Assembly: GCA_026168455.1 (NCBI GenBank)
Contig: CM047428.1
Span: forward strand, 2,856,887-2,920,886
Length of the DNA stretch: 64,000 nt
Source of the DNA: Theocolax elegans
Lineage: Eukaryota > Arthropoda > Insecta > Hymenoptera > Cerocephalidae
Direction of reading: 5' to 3'
The notes beneath the pieces are model-generated. The model had not been told where the DNA came from. It saw nothing but the letters and a program-made list of their open reading frames with translations, and ran no database searches. This document shows, piece after piece, positions 37,661 through 48,659 of this stretch (its first letter is position 1; each line of letters starts with the position of its first letter). The position numbers were made by a program, and so were the translations under genes.

Positions 37661-38890
37661 ACTCACGTAAAAAAAAATTATAAAGTTTTTATAAAAATTG
37701 TAAAAATGAATTGTATACAATTTGTATAAAAAATTGGTCTTATAAAAACTGTATAAAATTTTTATAAAAAAGATTGGCTTTTATAAAAAAAAATATTTTT
37801 ATTAAACTTTTAAATACATAACATACTTTAAATAGAAAAAGATAAATAAGAGTAATTAAGAACGTTCGAGACAAGTTATAAAATTTTAAAGTTATAAGAT
37901 TTTAAATAGATAAAGATAAATAAGAGTAATTAAGAACGTTCGAGACAAGTTATAAAATTCTCAAAATCGATAATATTTCATGCTGGTCGATTCACGCAAC
38001 ACATATATCTAGGTTAAAAGTACAACTTCCGCGATGAATTTAGTGGTAAACTGCTTGATTAAGTAAAGTACGACAAACGTTTCGTGCTGACAAAGCTCAC
38101 GGGAATAAGACATCAAACTGAAGTTGGTTAGATGTCAAACTGAAGTTGGCTTTTTTCTCTATCGTCAAGAAAAAGTGATCATCTTAAAGTTATTTTTTTC
38201 CAAACAAACCAACTTTAGTTTGACATCTAATCAACTTCAGTTTGATATCTTATTCTCCTGAGCTTCGTGCAGCGCGAAACGTTCGCCGTCGTATTTTACT
38301 TAATCAAGCAGTTTACCACTAAATTCGTTGCGGAAGTCGTACTTTTAACCTTCATAAATGCGGTGCGTGAATGGACCAGCGTGAAACATCATCACTTTTG
38401 AGAATTTGATAGTCATACTGGATGTGGAATATCGAGACCTGAAGATTCAACTCCAACTGCACTTTTGATCAGATAAGTCCTCCTTTCTTTAGGTTTTTAA
38501 AAACTTAGCTATTTAGTACATTTTTCGGTATCGATTAAATTACAAAAATAAATACTTTGTGTTTTTGTAATATTTTTGTTGCAGGTTAGTCGATTTTAAA
38601 AGGACCATCAACAGCTTTTCCGTGCGTAGAAGCGTCGGTACAAGTCACCAATCGCCACCACGAAAACTTATTCCAATCTATAAAATACAGTAAAAAAAAT
38701 TTTATAACTTGTCTCGAACGTTCTTAATTACTCTTATTTATCTTTTTCTATTTAAAGTATGTTATGTATTTAAAAGTTTAAAAAAAATATTTTTTTTTAT
38801 AAAAGCCAATCTTTTTTATAAAAATTGTATACAATTCATTTTATACAATTTTTATAAAAACTTTATAATTTTTTTTTACTTGGGAATTCA
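37661..38890. mobile_element. Large foldback element, about 1.2 kb
   Basis: The outer arms (about 37667-37890 and 38700-38882) and inner arms (about 37960-38150 and 38200-38420) are mutually complementary, so almost the whole element folds on itself. Matching blocks include AATTAAGAACGTTCGAGACA with its complement at about 38708, TTTAGTGGTAAACTGCTTGA with its complement at about 38305, and GACATCAAACTGAAGTTGG with its complement near 38235. The right arm carries about 270 bp (38415-38690) absent from the left. The left arm holds a direct duplication of the GTTCGAGACAAG block. No ORF; a non-autonomous DNA element is likely. Confidence 0.8.
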
Positions 38891-39504
38891 CTACTAGTCA
38901 ATTTTAATACAAGAGTAACAATGGTAGTGAGTCGAACAATAATGGTTCAATTCAACAATAACCACGAGCCTCTTGTTTTGTATTGGGATAGTTTTGGCGA
39001 TGTTTAATCTTTCTCAAGGTTGATCTGTTATACATTAACGGTTTGTGACATTTTATTATTACATTTTTTAATTTATTTTAAATTACATTAAGTTTGCATT
39101 TAATGTTGTATTTATTATTTTACTATTAAAGTTCTTATTATGTAATAATAAATACAATAATTTAAAGGAATGGCACTTATAATTATTAAGACCGAGAACA
39201 TATTCAGTGCAAATATATAAATTAAATAGATGTTAATTTTGAAATAAGCTTATAAAATTTATAATTTAAGCACAGTATAATTTTTATTTAACATATATAA
39301 CAATTGTTAAATTATGTAATTATGCAATATTAATTATATTGTTTTGCGAAGATCATTAAGATTTTCAATCCATTAACTGATGTTTAATGTGTTATCTTCT
39401 AACAACTTTTATTACTTAATGTGATATTTTTTACGTTTTTGAATATTTAGCTTTATTTTCTATTACAATAATAATAGGTATTTATTTTTATTTTATATTT
39501 ACAG
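38891..39504. other. AT-rich non-coding DNA
   Basis: Nothing recognised. It lies upstream of the LARP1-like fragment, and I found no further LARP1 exon in it. Confidence 0.45.
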
Positions 39505-40050
39505 AAGTAGTGCTGATACAAGTTCATACGAAGGTTTCTTAGCTAGTATAGTTACGGTGGTGCTCCGCAATCATTGCCAACGTTCGAACATCCTAGTCAT
39601 TCGTTTTTGAAAGAAAACGGTTTCACTCAACAAGTGTATCATAAATATCATTCACGTTGTTTAAAAGGTAAGATATTAAAAAATCTTGAATTTACTTTTT
39701 GTAACTAAGTTATAAATTCTTAATGTGATGATGATTGTTATAATATGTTTTTTTTCTTAGCTAAAGAAATCATGTTGATATTAATCATGTTGTTATATTC
39801 ATCATTCATAAAATTTACATAAAGTCATTCACTTTTATTTAGAATTCATGGAATCTCTTTTTATTTCAGAGCGTAAACAACTTGGTATAGAGAAGTTACA
39901 AGAGGTGAACACACTCTTCCAATTTTGGTCATTTTTCTTAAAGGAGAATTTCAATTGCACTATGTTAAGTGTCTGTTTTGATTTTATAATTACGGTATAG
40001 AACAAAAATTCAGACCACAACTTTATAAAGATTTTCAAGTGGAAACAGTG
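39505..40050 (+). pseudogene. LARP1: LARP1 fragment (DM15 region), two exons, broken
   Basis: Exon 39505-39667 encodes the peptide HPSHSFLKENGFTQQVYHKY near its end. A GTAAG donor, an intron of about 200 bp and a TTTCAG acceptor lead to exon 39870-40050, which encodes FQFWSFFLKENF and later RPQLYKDFQVETV. Order and spacing match the DM15 repeats of La-related protein 1, which bind the mRNA 5' cap and TOP motifs. The phase-1 intron joins a Lys-Glu-Arg-Lys junction correctly, so this is a DNA-level copy and not a retrocopy. Damage: a one-base shift near 39550, loss of about 20 codons after Cys-Thr-Met near 39963, and an in-frame TGA. The reading frame then stops exactly where the CACTA element starts. 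Upstream LARP1 exons (La and RRM domains) are not in this window. Confidence 0.85.
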
Positions 40051-40071
40051 CACTGAGAGAAGTAATTCTTT
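40051..40071 (+). repeat. CACTA left terminal inverted repeat
   Basis: CACTGAGAGAAGTAATTCTT. It pairs with 46439-46459 with one mismatch over about 20 bp. Confidence 0.9.
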
Positions 40072-40575
40072 AAGTTAAATACTCCGATTCATTTGAAAAA
40101 TTAAAAAAAGAAGTCTTTGAATCAAAGACACAAATATTTATTCCAAATACACTGTCGATAGTAACAAATAAACGTGTAAGTTGAATCAAATGTATTCACT
40201 TCTTTGTTTGAAATGCATATTTCTTCATAGTTAAGAAATCAGCTTTTAATTCTAATAAATCATTTTTTTGGATTAAGTACATTGATGTCCTTGCACCGAA
40301 TGATATTGTATTTATAGTTAACATGCATGTAGTTAATTGAAAAAATATATTTGTTTTGTATTAATTAACATCTAAATAATATATTCAAAAAAGTATTAAT
40401 CTACCGATCAGGTAAAACCAACGGGCATATCCACGTGTGCGCGACGCGCGTGTGCGCATGCGTAAGCAAGGTTAGCTTAGCGTGCCGGCGAATATCGGTA
40501 ATAAAGTATATTAAGAGCGCGTACCTCGTACATCAAAAATTGCTTTATGTGTCGTCCCATTATATCGGTTCCACC

Positions 40576-43461
40576 ATGGATGATTTATTAAAAGTGTGGG
40601 AATTACCAAACCTGATTGCAGTATTTAAAGGTAAGCAAAATTTGTATTTTATATATACATATATTATACGTGTACGTTTCTAACCTCACTTTTCTCACTA
40701 CTCCTTTATCATTAACGTTACACTTTTTATCACGAACCTTCTCCTTCCTGGTAGAAAATGCCATAGAAGACCTTCCAACTTTAGAGGAACTAATATTTCA
40801 TTGCCGCACTGATTTCGAGAATTTAATTCCACTACCTGGAGTTCGCATTAAGTTGCAAAATAAATTTAAACTTTATGTGTGTAGCATTTAATGTAGATGA
40901 GCTTAACTATTCTTAATCTAACAATTATTCAATTAATTATGTACATTTCAATTCATACGATGAATTGTTACTTTTGTAGCTCAAGAGTAGGGAAGAGAAG
41001 AAAATTGCAGAGAAAGAGATTACGACTCATTCAGATAGTACAACTTCTATAGAAATTCTATATCAGGAACCTTACAATTCTAGTTTTGAAGAATGTACTT
41101 TACCTGCAACGGTAGTAAATATTGAAGAAATCAATACCAGTGCTGAATTTGAAGTACAAGAGACAAATAAGCAACCGGAGCGAAAGAAACTGAAAATTTC
41201 AAAAGTGATTCAGTGCGATTTGGAAGAAATTTTAAAAGAACATCCACTGGGACAAAGTATTATTTTTTCTTATCGATATAAGCAATTTTTGGATGCACAA
41301 TGTCAATCCTATTTATGCGAAATAGTAGTTTTGCATGTCATAAAACTGTTCGGCTTGTAAGTATTAATATACACACATATAAAACATAATGTGTATAATT
41401 ATATGTAAAATAATCTTTTATATTATTTATTGACTTTTCAGGACAATTGCTAATGAAGATTTGGAAGAATTAGCAAATAAAATTTTACAACTATTTCCAA
41501 ACGAGTGCCTTCAAACATATTACGTATCACCTATAAAAAAGAAACACTCCGCTAACAACAAGTCTGAAAGGTCCAAAGGAAAGTTAGTAGATAAATATCG
41601 CAACACTTGTACCTTTATCAGAGAAGCAAATAATTTATTTGTTAACAGTAGCCAATTATTGACAGCTGATAACGTAAAAACAACACAAGACACCAAAGGT
41701 TAGTTTTTTATCTGTAAATATAATATACTTTTTTAACGGGGTGCCATAGTCAATATTTATCCTCGCTACCTTACCGACAATCGCGATTATTAGTAATAAA
41801 TTTGTAAATAAAACAGTATGTGAAAAAATAAGAGAAGAGGCGCCTTCGTTTATTAATAATCTAACTCTGTGCTGAATTTCAGATTAAAATTATATTGCGT
41901 TTTTGAGAAAAGTCTTACCAAAAATGTGAACCTAACCTCAACGAGGTGAAAAAATTTCATATTTTTGGTAAGACTTTTCTCGAAAACGCAATAATATTTT
42001 AATCTAAAATTCAGCACACAGTTAGATTGTCAATAAACGAAGGCGCCTCTTCTCTTATTTCTTCACATACTGTTCTATTTTTTTATTAATTAAACATCAA
42101 AAATTGAGTATGGAACCCCCTTAATGTAAATTATTGAAATAATGTATTATTAAAAATTACAGATCCTCTTCTAATCAGTAAAAATTGGTTGATTCATGAT
42201 AGGGATTCAGAAGATTTTGACAATCATTGGAATTCGACGTACGAATTACGACAAAACGATGCTGCAAATAAAGAAAATAAAACCGTTGCAAACATTTTTG
42301 AATCTTGGCCTGTTTTAAAGGAATTGGACGGATATAAACTGGTACTGAAAAACCAAAAATTAATTAATCATTATTAAATGTAATAGGTGCTGTAATATTA
42401 TTTTTATTTGTAGATTGAAAAAGATTTTTTTAAGAAGTTCTCGAATTGCAGTGATGATTTTGTAGTAAAATGGAATCAGGTGATTCAAAAACTTTTAGCA
42501 TTAGAAGAGTTTAAAAAAAAAATATTGACACCAGAGGATCGAGTGTTTGCTAATTTGTTAAATGGAGATACTGTCGAAGAGTTAGAAGAAGGTAAATTTG
42601 TGTTCAAGCAAATTGTTTTATTTTTTTTTCAAGTATAGTATATTATTTGTAATTATTACATTTATTCAACTTCAGATTGTAAAACGTTCATGCAATTACA
42701 ACTATTATCGACTTTATTACCTCCAAAATCAGGTAAAATCTGCACAAATTTGAATGCAGGCAAACGAAATAAGTATTGGAAGCCTACATCTGGCGATTCA
42801 AGAGAAGGATTAGTTCTTCATGTGAAAGTATGTAACAAATTTTAACTTACAAAAAACTATGAGTTTGTAATCTAGATATTTAAAACTATATTATATTATA
42901 AACGCTTAATAAGTGGAATACTAAGTTTATTTTAATTTATTTAATTTATAATTTATTCGCAACTAATTTAATTATTTTAATCAAACTTTTGATACTTATT
43001 TATTTCCTTAGATTTATTCAACAAAACTGTATATTGTATTGTATTGGGCTTCGGAACAAATCGATTAAATTAAAATTTGAAACTATATATTTTATTGTAA
43101 ATAAATGTTTTTTTTGCAGATACCTGGAGACATAGAAAATGCAGTAGAAGCAAAAGTAAAAAAGTTATATTCTTATAAACAATCGACTCAACCATTTGTC
43201 ATCGCTGTAGGTGAACATATATCGAACTTGAAGAATTTTTACGTGCGGGTGGATTCGATATCATATGAAGTTCCATCGCTTTTGAAAGCGCTCGACATTT
43301 TGTTTAAGTTATATATAACTTATAGCGTTTGTTACCCGATAGAGAGTAAGAGCGTTTGTTATTTTATTCAGTGGGGTTTATATGGCGTACAGACTAATGA
43401 AGATGAAAAAATACCTTTTGTCTATAACATATTAAACAAATTGAAAGTGTGTAATAGGTAG
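40576..43461 (+). CDS. SAM-domain protein, SAMD3-like, transposon-borne (8 exons)
   Basis: I can splice eight exons without a frame break: 40576-40630, 40755-40876, 40980-41356, 41442-41698, 42163-42341, 42414-42591, 42676-42827 and 43120-43461. All introns are GT..AG with matching phases, giving about 553 residues. Residues 1-59 resemble a sterile alpha motif domain (start MDDLLKVWELPNL, later FENLIPLPGVRIKL). The rest follows the pattern of the SAMD3-like family of fish and insects: LFPNECLQTYY, KGKLVDKYRN, FESWPVLKEL, STLLPPKSGK and QPFVIAVGEH in order. Biochemical role unknown. It ends 58 bp before the transposase gene, which suggests it is a component of the mobile element and perhaps a TnpA-like partner; that is inference. 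The start ATG has a good context (CCACCATGG). Intron 4 (41699-42162) holds a MITE. Confidence 0.85.
41737..42120. mobile_element. TTAA-flanked foldback MITE in intron 4
   Basis: TTAA occurs at both outer edges (41733-41736 and 42121-42124). Imperfect terminal repeats begin CGGGGTGCCATAGTCAAT on the left and, reverse-complemented, GGGGGTTCCATACTCAAT on the right. Long inner arms share GAGAAGAGGCGCCTTCGTTTA and its complement. TTAA target duplication is the signature of piggyBac-type transposases, so this is probably a piggyBac-mobilised non-autonomous element (inference). Confidence 0.75.
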
Positions 43462-43519
43462 CTAAATACGCTAAAAGTTTAGTATTTAATTTAATTGCTA
43501 GGAAAAATGTGTCAATAAG

Positions 43520-45946
43520 TTGATTGCAATGAAGTGTAAAATATGTAATGAAAAATCATTTTTCAATGTTAATGTTTTATTACGCCATTTAAAAGTTTTT
43601 CATTCCATGTTAAATAAGTATGTTTGCGTATATGATAATTGTCAACTGCAATTTAGTTCTATTTTTAAACTTAAGAAGCATACTCTTAATTGCAACGAAA
43701 AAGATGTGGATGTTAAAGAATATGTTACAAAAAATCTATCTCGTGTGGTTCCTGAAATAAAAACATCTAATTTAAACGCAATTACAATTAACCAAAATGT
43801 AAAAAGTATTTCGACCGTAGATAATACTTCATTTTCTACTGATGAGAATTCAATTGAATGTTTTATTATGGAATTTATTGCAAAACTTTATGCGAATAAT
43901 AGTATAACAAATTCAGTTATCAACGAAATTGTAATACATTTTGAAAAATTTACAGAATCATTAACTTATTCTTTGGAACAAAATTTAAAATCTAAAATTC
44001 CTGTCGAGTTTCATGCACATATTACTAACTCTTTGCGAATGGATTTTTTTTGCAAATTCTAGTTCCGAGTTCAAACGATTCCATTACTTTAAAAAAGAAA
44101 GATGCCTAATTGATCCAATTTCATTTAAAATTGGAGAAATGAGCGATAGTAAAAAAGTTGCGAATGGAATAATCCGTACTCAAAAAAAATGTTATGGTTA
44201 CATTGTGTCATTGCGTGTTGTTTTAAAACTTATTTTAGAACTGCCAAATGTCTTTATGGAGATAATTAAATTTATAAAATCTGAGATACAAACAGGTGAT
44301 ATTAAAATAGTTTCAAGCATCTTTAATAGTGAATTATGGCAAGAAATTGCGAAAGAATTCGGCAGTAAAATAGTTTTACCTATGTATCTTTATTACGACG
44401 ACTTTGAGATTAATAATCCGCTATCTACATCTGCGGGTGTTTACAAGATCGGTGGAATGTATTTTTCTATTGCCGCATTGCCTCCACGATTTTCGTCGTT
44501 ATTAGACAGTGTCTTTTTGCTTCAACTTATACATACAGAAGATCAGAAGCATTTTGGAAATACAAAATGTTTTAAAAACGTAATCGATGAATTAAGATTT
44601 TTATATTCAGAAGGAATAACTATTAACGTTAACAATAAAAACTACAAGATTTATTTTGTTGTAATTGGTATTTTAGGAGATAATTTAGGGGTGAACAGTC
44701 TTTTCGGCTACAATGAGAGTTTTATTAGTGAATATTACTGTAGATTCTGTCGTGCTTCTAAAACTGATGCTCAAAAACTCGGCGTAGAAATACATTCTCT
44801 TGTTAGAAATGTTAAAAATTATGATGAAGACTTGAATTCTCTTGATCATGGGGTAAAGTGTGAATCTATATTTAATGAATTGCCTCAATTTCATATTGCT
44901 GTAAACTGGACATGTGATTTAATGCATGATTTGTACTTGGGCGTATGTCGATATGACATGTCAGAAATTATTAATTATTTCATTAAAAAAAATATTTTAC
45001 TTTACGTCACTTAAATGATAGATTAAAATATTTTGATCATACCGAAATAGACAGAGGTAATAAAGTAGCTCCTATTAAAGAAAATCATCTTAAAAGTGGT
45101 TATTTAATTACAACAGCATCGCAAATGTCTGCCTTGATTACTTATTTTGGAATAATCATAGGGGATTTAATCCCTCACGATGATCTCGTATGGGAATTTT
45201 ATTCCATTCTTTACGATATTGTTGATCAAATTACTAGTTCATGTATTTCTGAGCAAGATCTAGTATATCTTTCAAGCCTTATAAAATCGCATAATGAACT
45301 TTTTATAGAATTATTTAAAAAACCTTTGAAGCCAAAGTACCACATACTAATTCACTACATCAGAAGCATTAGAACTATGGGTCCGCCTAAATACTATTCT
45401 TGTGAAAAGTACGAGTCATATCACAAAACTTTTAAAAATTATGCAAAACTTGTAAACTCTCGTATAAACATTCTCAGAACACTTGTTGTAAAGAATCAAC
45501 TAGCACTGGCATTTAGGTTTATGATGGGTCGAGGCTTAGAAAATACGACTGAATTTGGCCCAGTACTAAAGAATTTTATACCAGAAAAATATGGATTGAA
45601 AGCTAGCAATAACTCTGAAATGTATGAAGTATCTTATGCGAAAATTAACGGAACTGTCTATAAATTGTTAAACTCGATCTGTTTGGGTAATAATTCCGAA
45701 AATGATCCAATTATTGGAGTAATTTACAGTATCGTAAAAACAAATACAAATGAAATTTATTGCATATACAAGGAATGTAATACAATTGGATACGATAATA
45801 ATATGAAGGGATATTTAGTATCGTTACCGCGTCACTTGGATGTGCATAAATTTATTAAATTAAACATCTATGAATACGTAAGACCATTTAAGATCCACAT
45901 TAATGGAAAGGGTCAGTATGTATGTGCTAAACGAGATTTGTACTAA
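43520..45946 (+). pseudogene. Zinc-finger / Tnp2-like CACTA transposase with two frameshifts
   Basis: Three overlapping frames make one coding region of about 805 residues: 43520-44062, 44013-45014 and the frame ending at 45946. N-terminal zinc fingers: a C2H2 (CKIC, then RHLKVFH) and a second C..C..H..C type. The middle has LGDNLGVNSLFGYNESF followed by YYCRFC, then WTCDLMHDLYLGV. The C-terminal part has KYHILIHYIR and YESYHKTFKNYAKL. These blocks, in this order, are typical of animal CACTA/EnSpm (Tnp2-related) transposases; several conserved Asp and Glu are present, but I cannot assign the catalytic triad with certainty. Breaks: a T-run at 44043-44050 (one T too many) and an A-run at 44986-44993 (one A too few). 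Both are homopolymers, so mutation and consensus error are equally possible. AATAAA follows at about 45947. Confidence 0.8.
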
Positions 45947-46438
45947 TAAAGTTGTAATAAATTGAAAATTATGTGTTTTTTATTGTATACTTTATAAATA
46001 TATATGTACATATATTAATACTATTTATTACTATTATTTTGATAATCAATTTTTAATTCCAGTAGGTAATTATTTTAAAGGTTTCATTAACAAATTACTA
46101 GTTTAATTAATTAAGAGGTTTCATTTATGAGCTTTCACAAATTAATGAGATTCGAATATTTGTTACAATTCATTTGTGAGTAAGACGATAATTTTAATCT
46201 TAAAATTACGCAGTATTAACTGTTTAATAATAATTTGGTACCACTTGAACCCAAGTGCCCTAGTATTATTTAAAAGAATACTGCTTGTAAACAAACAATC
46301 CATGTCTTAAATATAAAGAAATATTCATTTTCAGTTAAGTCGCGCTACTTAAATAAATATTTCTTTGTCTCAAAGAAATATTCATTTGCCGTAATTCAAA
46401 TCCCTGTGTCTTTATATTAAATACACTGGATTTGAATC

Positions 46439-46459
46439 AAAGATTTACTTCTCTCAGTG
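46439..46459 (-). repeat. CACTA right terminal inverted repeat
   Basis: Reverse complement reads CACTGAGAGAAGTAAATCTT. TG (46460-46461) follows. Confidence 0.9.
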
Positions 46460-47911
46460 TGAAAAATTATAAAAGTGGTAAGTGCATTTATCTACATAAA
46501 ATATATATTCAGAATTTTTAGATAGAAATTGTATTTTACGGTACAAATAAAATTTATACTTTGAAATTGTTATATTAAAATATATTATTAAAAAATTTTA
46601 AGATAGATTACAATGTAATTATCTATTAACAGGTATATTATTTTATACATATATTATTTTTTTAGAAAGAAAAGTACGGCTTAAACATTTTTAGAGAAGG
46701 AGAAGGAGAGTATAAAACATTTGTTTAAATTGTCCTTTGTACATCAAAAGTATTGTAATGTAAGTTTTTATTATAGCATAAAAGAAAATAATTTTTTACT
46801 TTTTGTAAAATAATTGTAAAATAATTAATTTATTTTAAAGATGAGTATGAACGTGTAGTGCATTTAAATGATGAAGTCACATTAGTTGGGTACCTGAATT
46901 TCAAAAAAATACGCCTTCAAAACAAAAATGTTAGATAGGAATCATTTTTAGTAACAATAATAATAATTTCAATATTTTATTTTTCATTTTTTACATAAAT
47001 ATAAATAATTTTAGAATGGTGTACAAAATTTGACACTTCAAGAAAGACTGAAAAATTGGCGGTTAAGGCGTCACTTGACTATATTTCTGAAATAGTTGGA
47101 CCAGATTTACAAGATGGTAGCAATTTATCAGATGACGAAAATGATGAACCTTCGAAAATATTGTTTTGAGCGTTAAGTGTATTATAGAAAAAAGGTTTAT
47201 TATTTTAATACGAACATTTTGTTCATTAAAAGTTTTTCACTAAAAACAATACATTTCGTTTTATTGCGAAAAAACGTGTTTTTTGTGCTCTTTTCGTTAT
47301 TTTGACCGTTTTTCTATGTTTATCTTCGAAAATATTGTTTTGAGCGTTAAGTGTACAATAGGAAAAAGTTTTGTTATTTTGAGACGAACATTCGTCCGTA
47401 AAAAGTTTTTATGTAGGATTAATACATTTCAAGATAATGCTACAAAACCGTTTCTAAGGAATTAAAAATAATGCCATAACTTAAACTGTTTCAGTGCTAT
47501 ATATCTGAAAATAGGACTATTATCTAATTACATTATGACAAAGTTACCCTGTGAATTTCAGCTAAATCGGTAAAAAATTGACTGAGTTATCTTTGATACA
47601 TGATTACATACATACATACATCCATACATACATTTTAGGGAGGGCCTTAAATGAATTCTAATACACATAAATTTCTCTTACAAACTATTATCAGGTATAT
47701 TTTGACGCATCACACATTTCGCGATGATGAAAATATAAGGCTCTCCCGCGTAGCGGTCGTGCCTAAAAAGTACCATCTGCATGCGTTTCTCTTACTATTC
47801 ATTTGACACTAAATACGTTACACGATATAATTAAAATATTTTGGAGAACCAAAAAAATGTAGATCTTTACTTTATTTAATCAAAGAGCAAATTAAATTTA
47901 TAAAAAAAATA
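46460..47911. other. Mostly non-coding DNA after the CACTA element
   Basis: Two exon-like frames follow AG acceptors: 46842-46935 (DEYERVVHLNDEVTLVGYLN) and 47014-47169 (FDTSRKTEKLAVKASLDYIS onwards to a stop after an acidic stretch). I recognise neither. A diverged direct repeat (CTTCGAAAATATTGTTTTGA) occurs at 47152 and 47323. A (CATA)n run at 47606-47635, after an ACTGAGTTATC stretch, looks like the 3' tail of a non-LTR retroelement, with low certainty. Confidence 0.4.
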
Positions 47912-47956
47912 ATACCAACAGCACGCGGGGTTCCCAAGCGGTCACCCATCCAAGTA
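47912..47956 (-). rRNA. 5S rRNA 3' end, cut by the sequence gap
   Basis: Read on the minus strand, the last 45 bases before the gap are TACTTGGATGGGTGACCGCT followed by TGGGAACCCCGCGTGCTGTT. This is the 3' third of metazoan 5S rRNA, including the internal promoter end and the 3' strand of helix I. An oligo-T tract follows at 47902-47909, as expected for an RNA polymerase III terminator. Whether this is a functional gene, a pseudogene or a 5S-derived SINE head cannot be told because the rest lies in the gap. Confidence 0.85.
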
Positions 47957-48056
47957 NNNNNNNNNNNNNNNNNNNNNNNNNNNNNNNNNNNNNNNNNNNN
48001 NNNNNNNNNNNNNNNNNNNNNNNNNNNNNNNNNNNNNNNNNNNNNNNNNNNNNNNN
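47957..48056. other. Assembly gap (100 N)
   Basis: One hundred N, a conventional gap size. It interrupts a 5S rRNA sequence on its left and starts inside a minisatellite on its right, so a collapsed tandem repeat is plausible. Confidence 0.95.
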
Positions 48057-48260
48057 TTTTCAAAAATATAAAATTTTATTATTTCTCCAATGTATTGGCA
48101 ATGTATTGCCAATATTTCCAAAAATATTTAAATTTATAATTTTTCCAATGTATGGGTAGCAGATTTCCCATATTTCCAAAAATATTTAATTTTATAATTT
48201 ATTCAATATATGGACTGTATATTTCCGATTTTTCAAAAAGTATAAAACTTTTAATAATCG
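48057..48260. repeat. 58-bp minisatellite, about 3.5 units
   Basis: Units start with TTTCCAAAAATATTTAA-type sequence at about 48057, 48114, 48173 and 48231 and contain a TTCCAATGTAT-like block. It probably continues into the gap. Confidence 0.8.
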
Positions 48261-48659
48261 ATACACATATGGTGATTAGTAAATCGCTTAACAGACAAGA
48301 CGTAATAAAATGAACATAGATAATAGCTAAATGTATAATTAGACCGAAAAAACAGATTTTTAACAGATAGGTAAGTAAATACTGAGACACGTATCCACGC
48401 AAGTCAATTGATAGGCAGTCAAATATCCCAAAGAAGGAAAATAAATATAGATTTATATACCGAAAGATAAATACCTAACTAATTAATTAATTATATTTTT
48501 AAAAAACTAGAGAATGAGAAGGAGAAAATTTACAATTTAATTTAATTTTTTTTATTAACTTTTAAATAAAATGCTTTGTAATATATATAAATAACTCAAA
48601 CAAGTACATAATTTTTAAACATATAATTATAAATAACAACTTTCAATTTCTTAAATCTT
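48261..48659. other. AT-rich non-coding DNA
   Basis: No exon or RNA recognised. Confidence 0.5.

Larger units (their letters stand above)
40051..46459 (+). mobile_element. Complete CACTA/EnSpm-type DNA transposon
   Basis: The left end CACTGAGAGAAGTAATTCTT (40051) is matched by the reverse complement of the right end (46459 inward, CACTGAGAGAAGTAAATCTT). TG precedes the left end and follows the right end, a 2-bp target duplication. Subterminal AATCAAAG/CTTTGATT and AAATATT/AATATTT motifs recur inside both ends, as is usual in CACTA elements. The interior carries a SAM-domain gene and a zinc-finger plus transposase gene in one orientation, with a polyadenylation signal just after the second. 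The element is inserted in a LARP1 fragment and itself carries a MITE. Confidence 0.88.
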
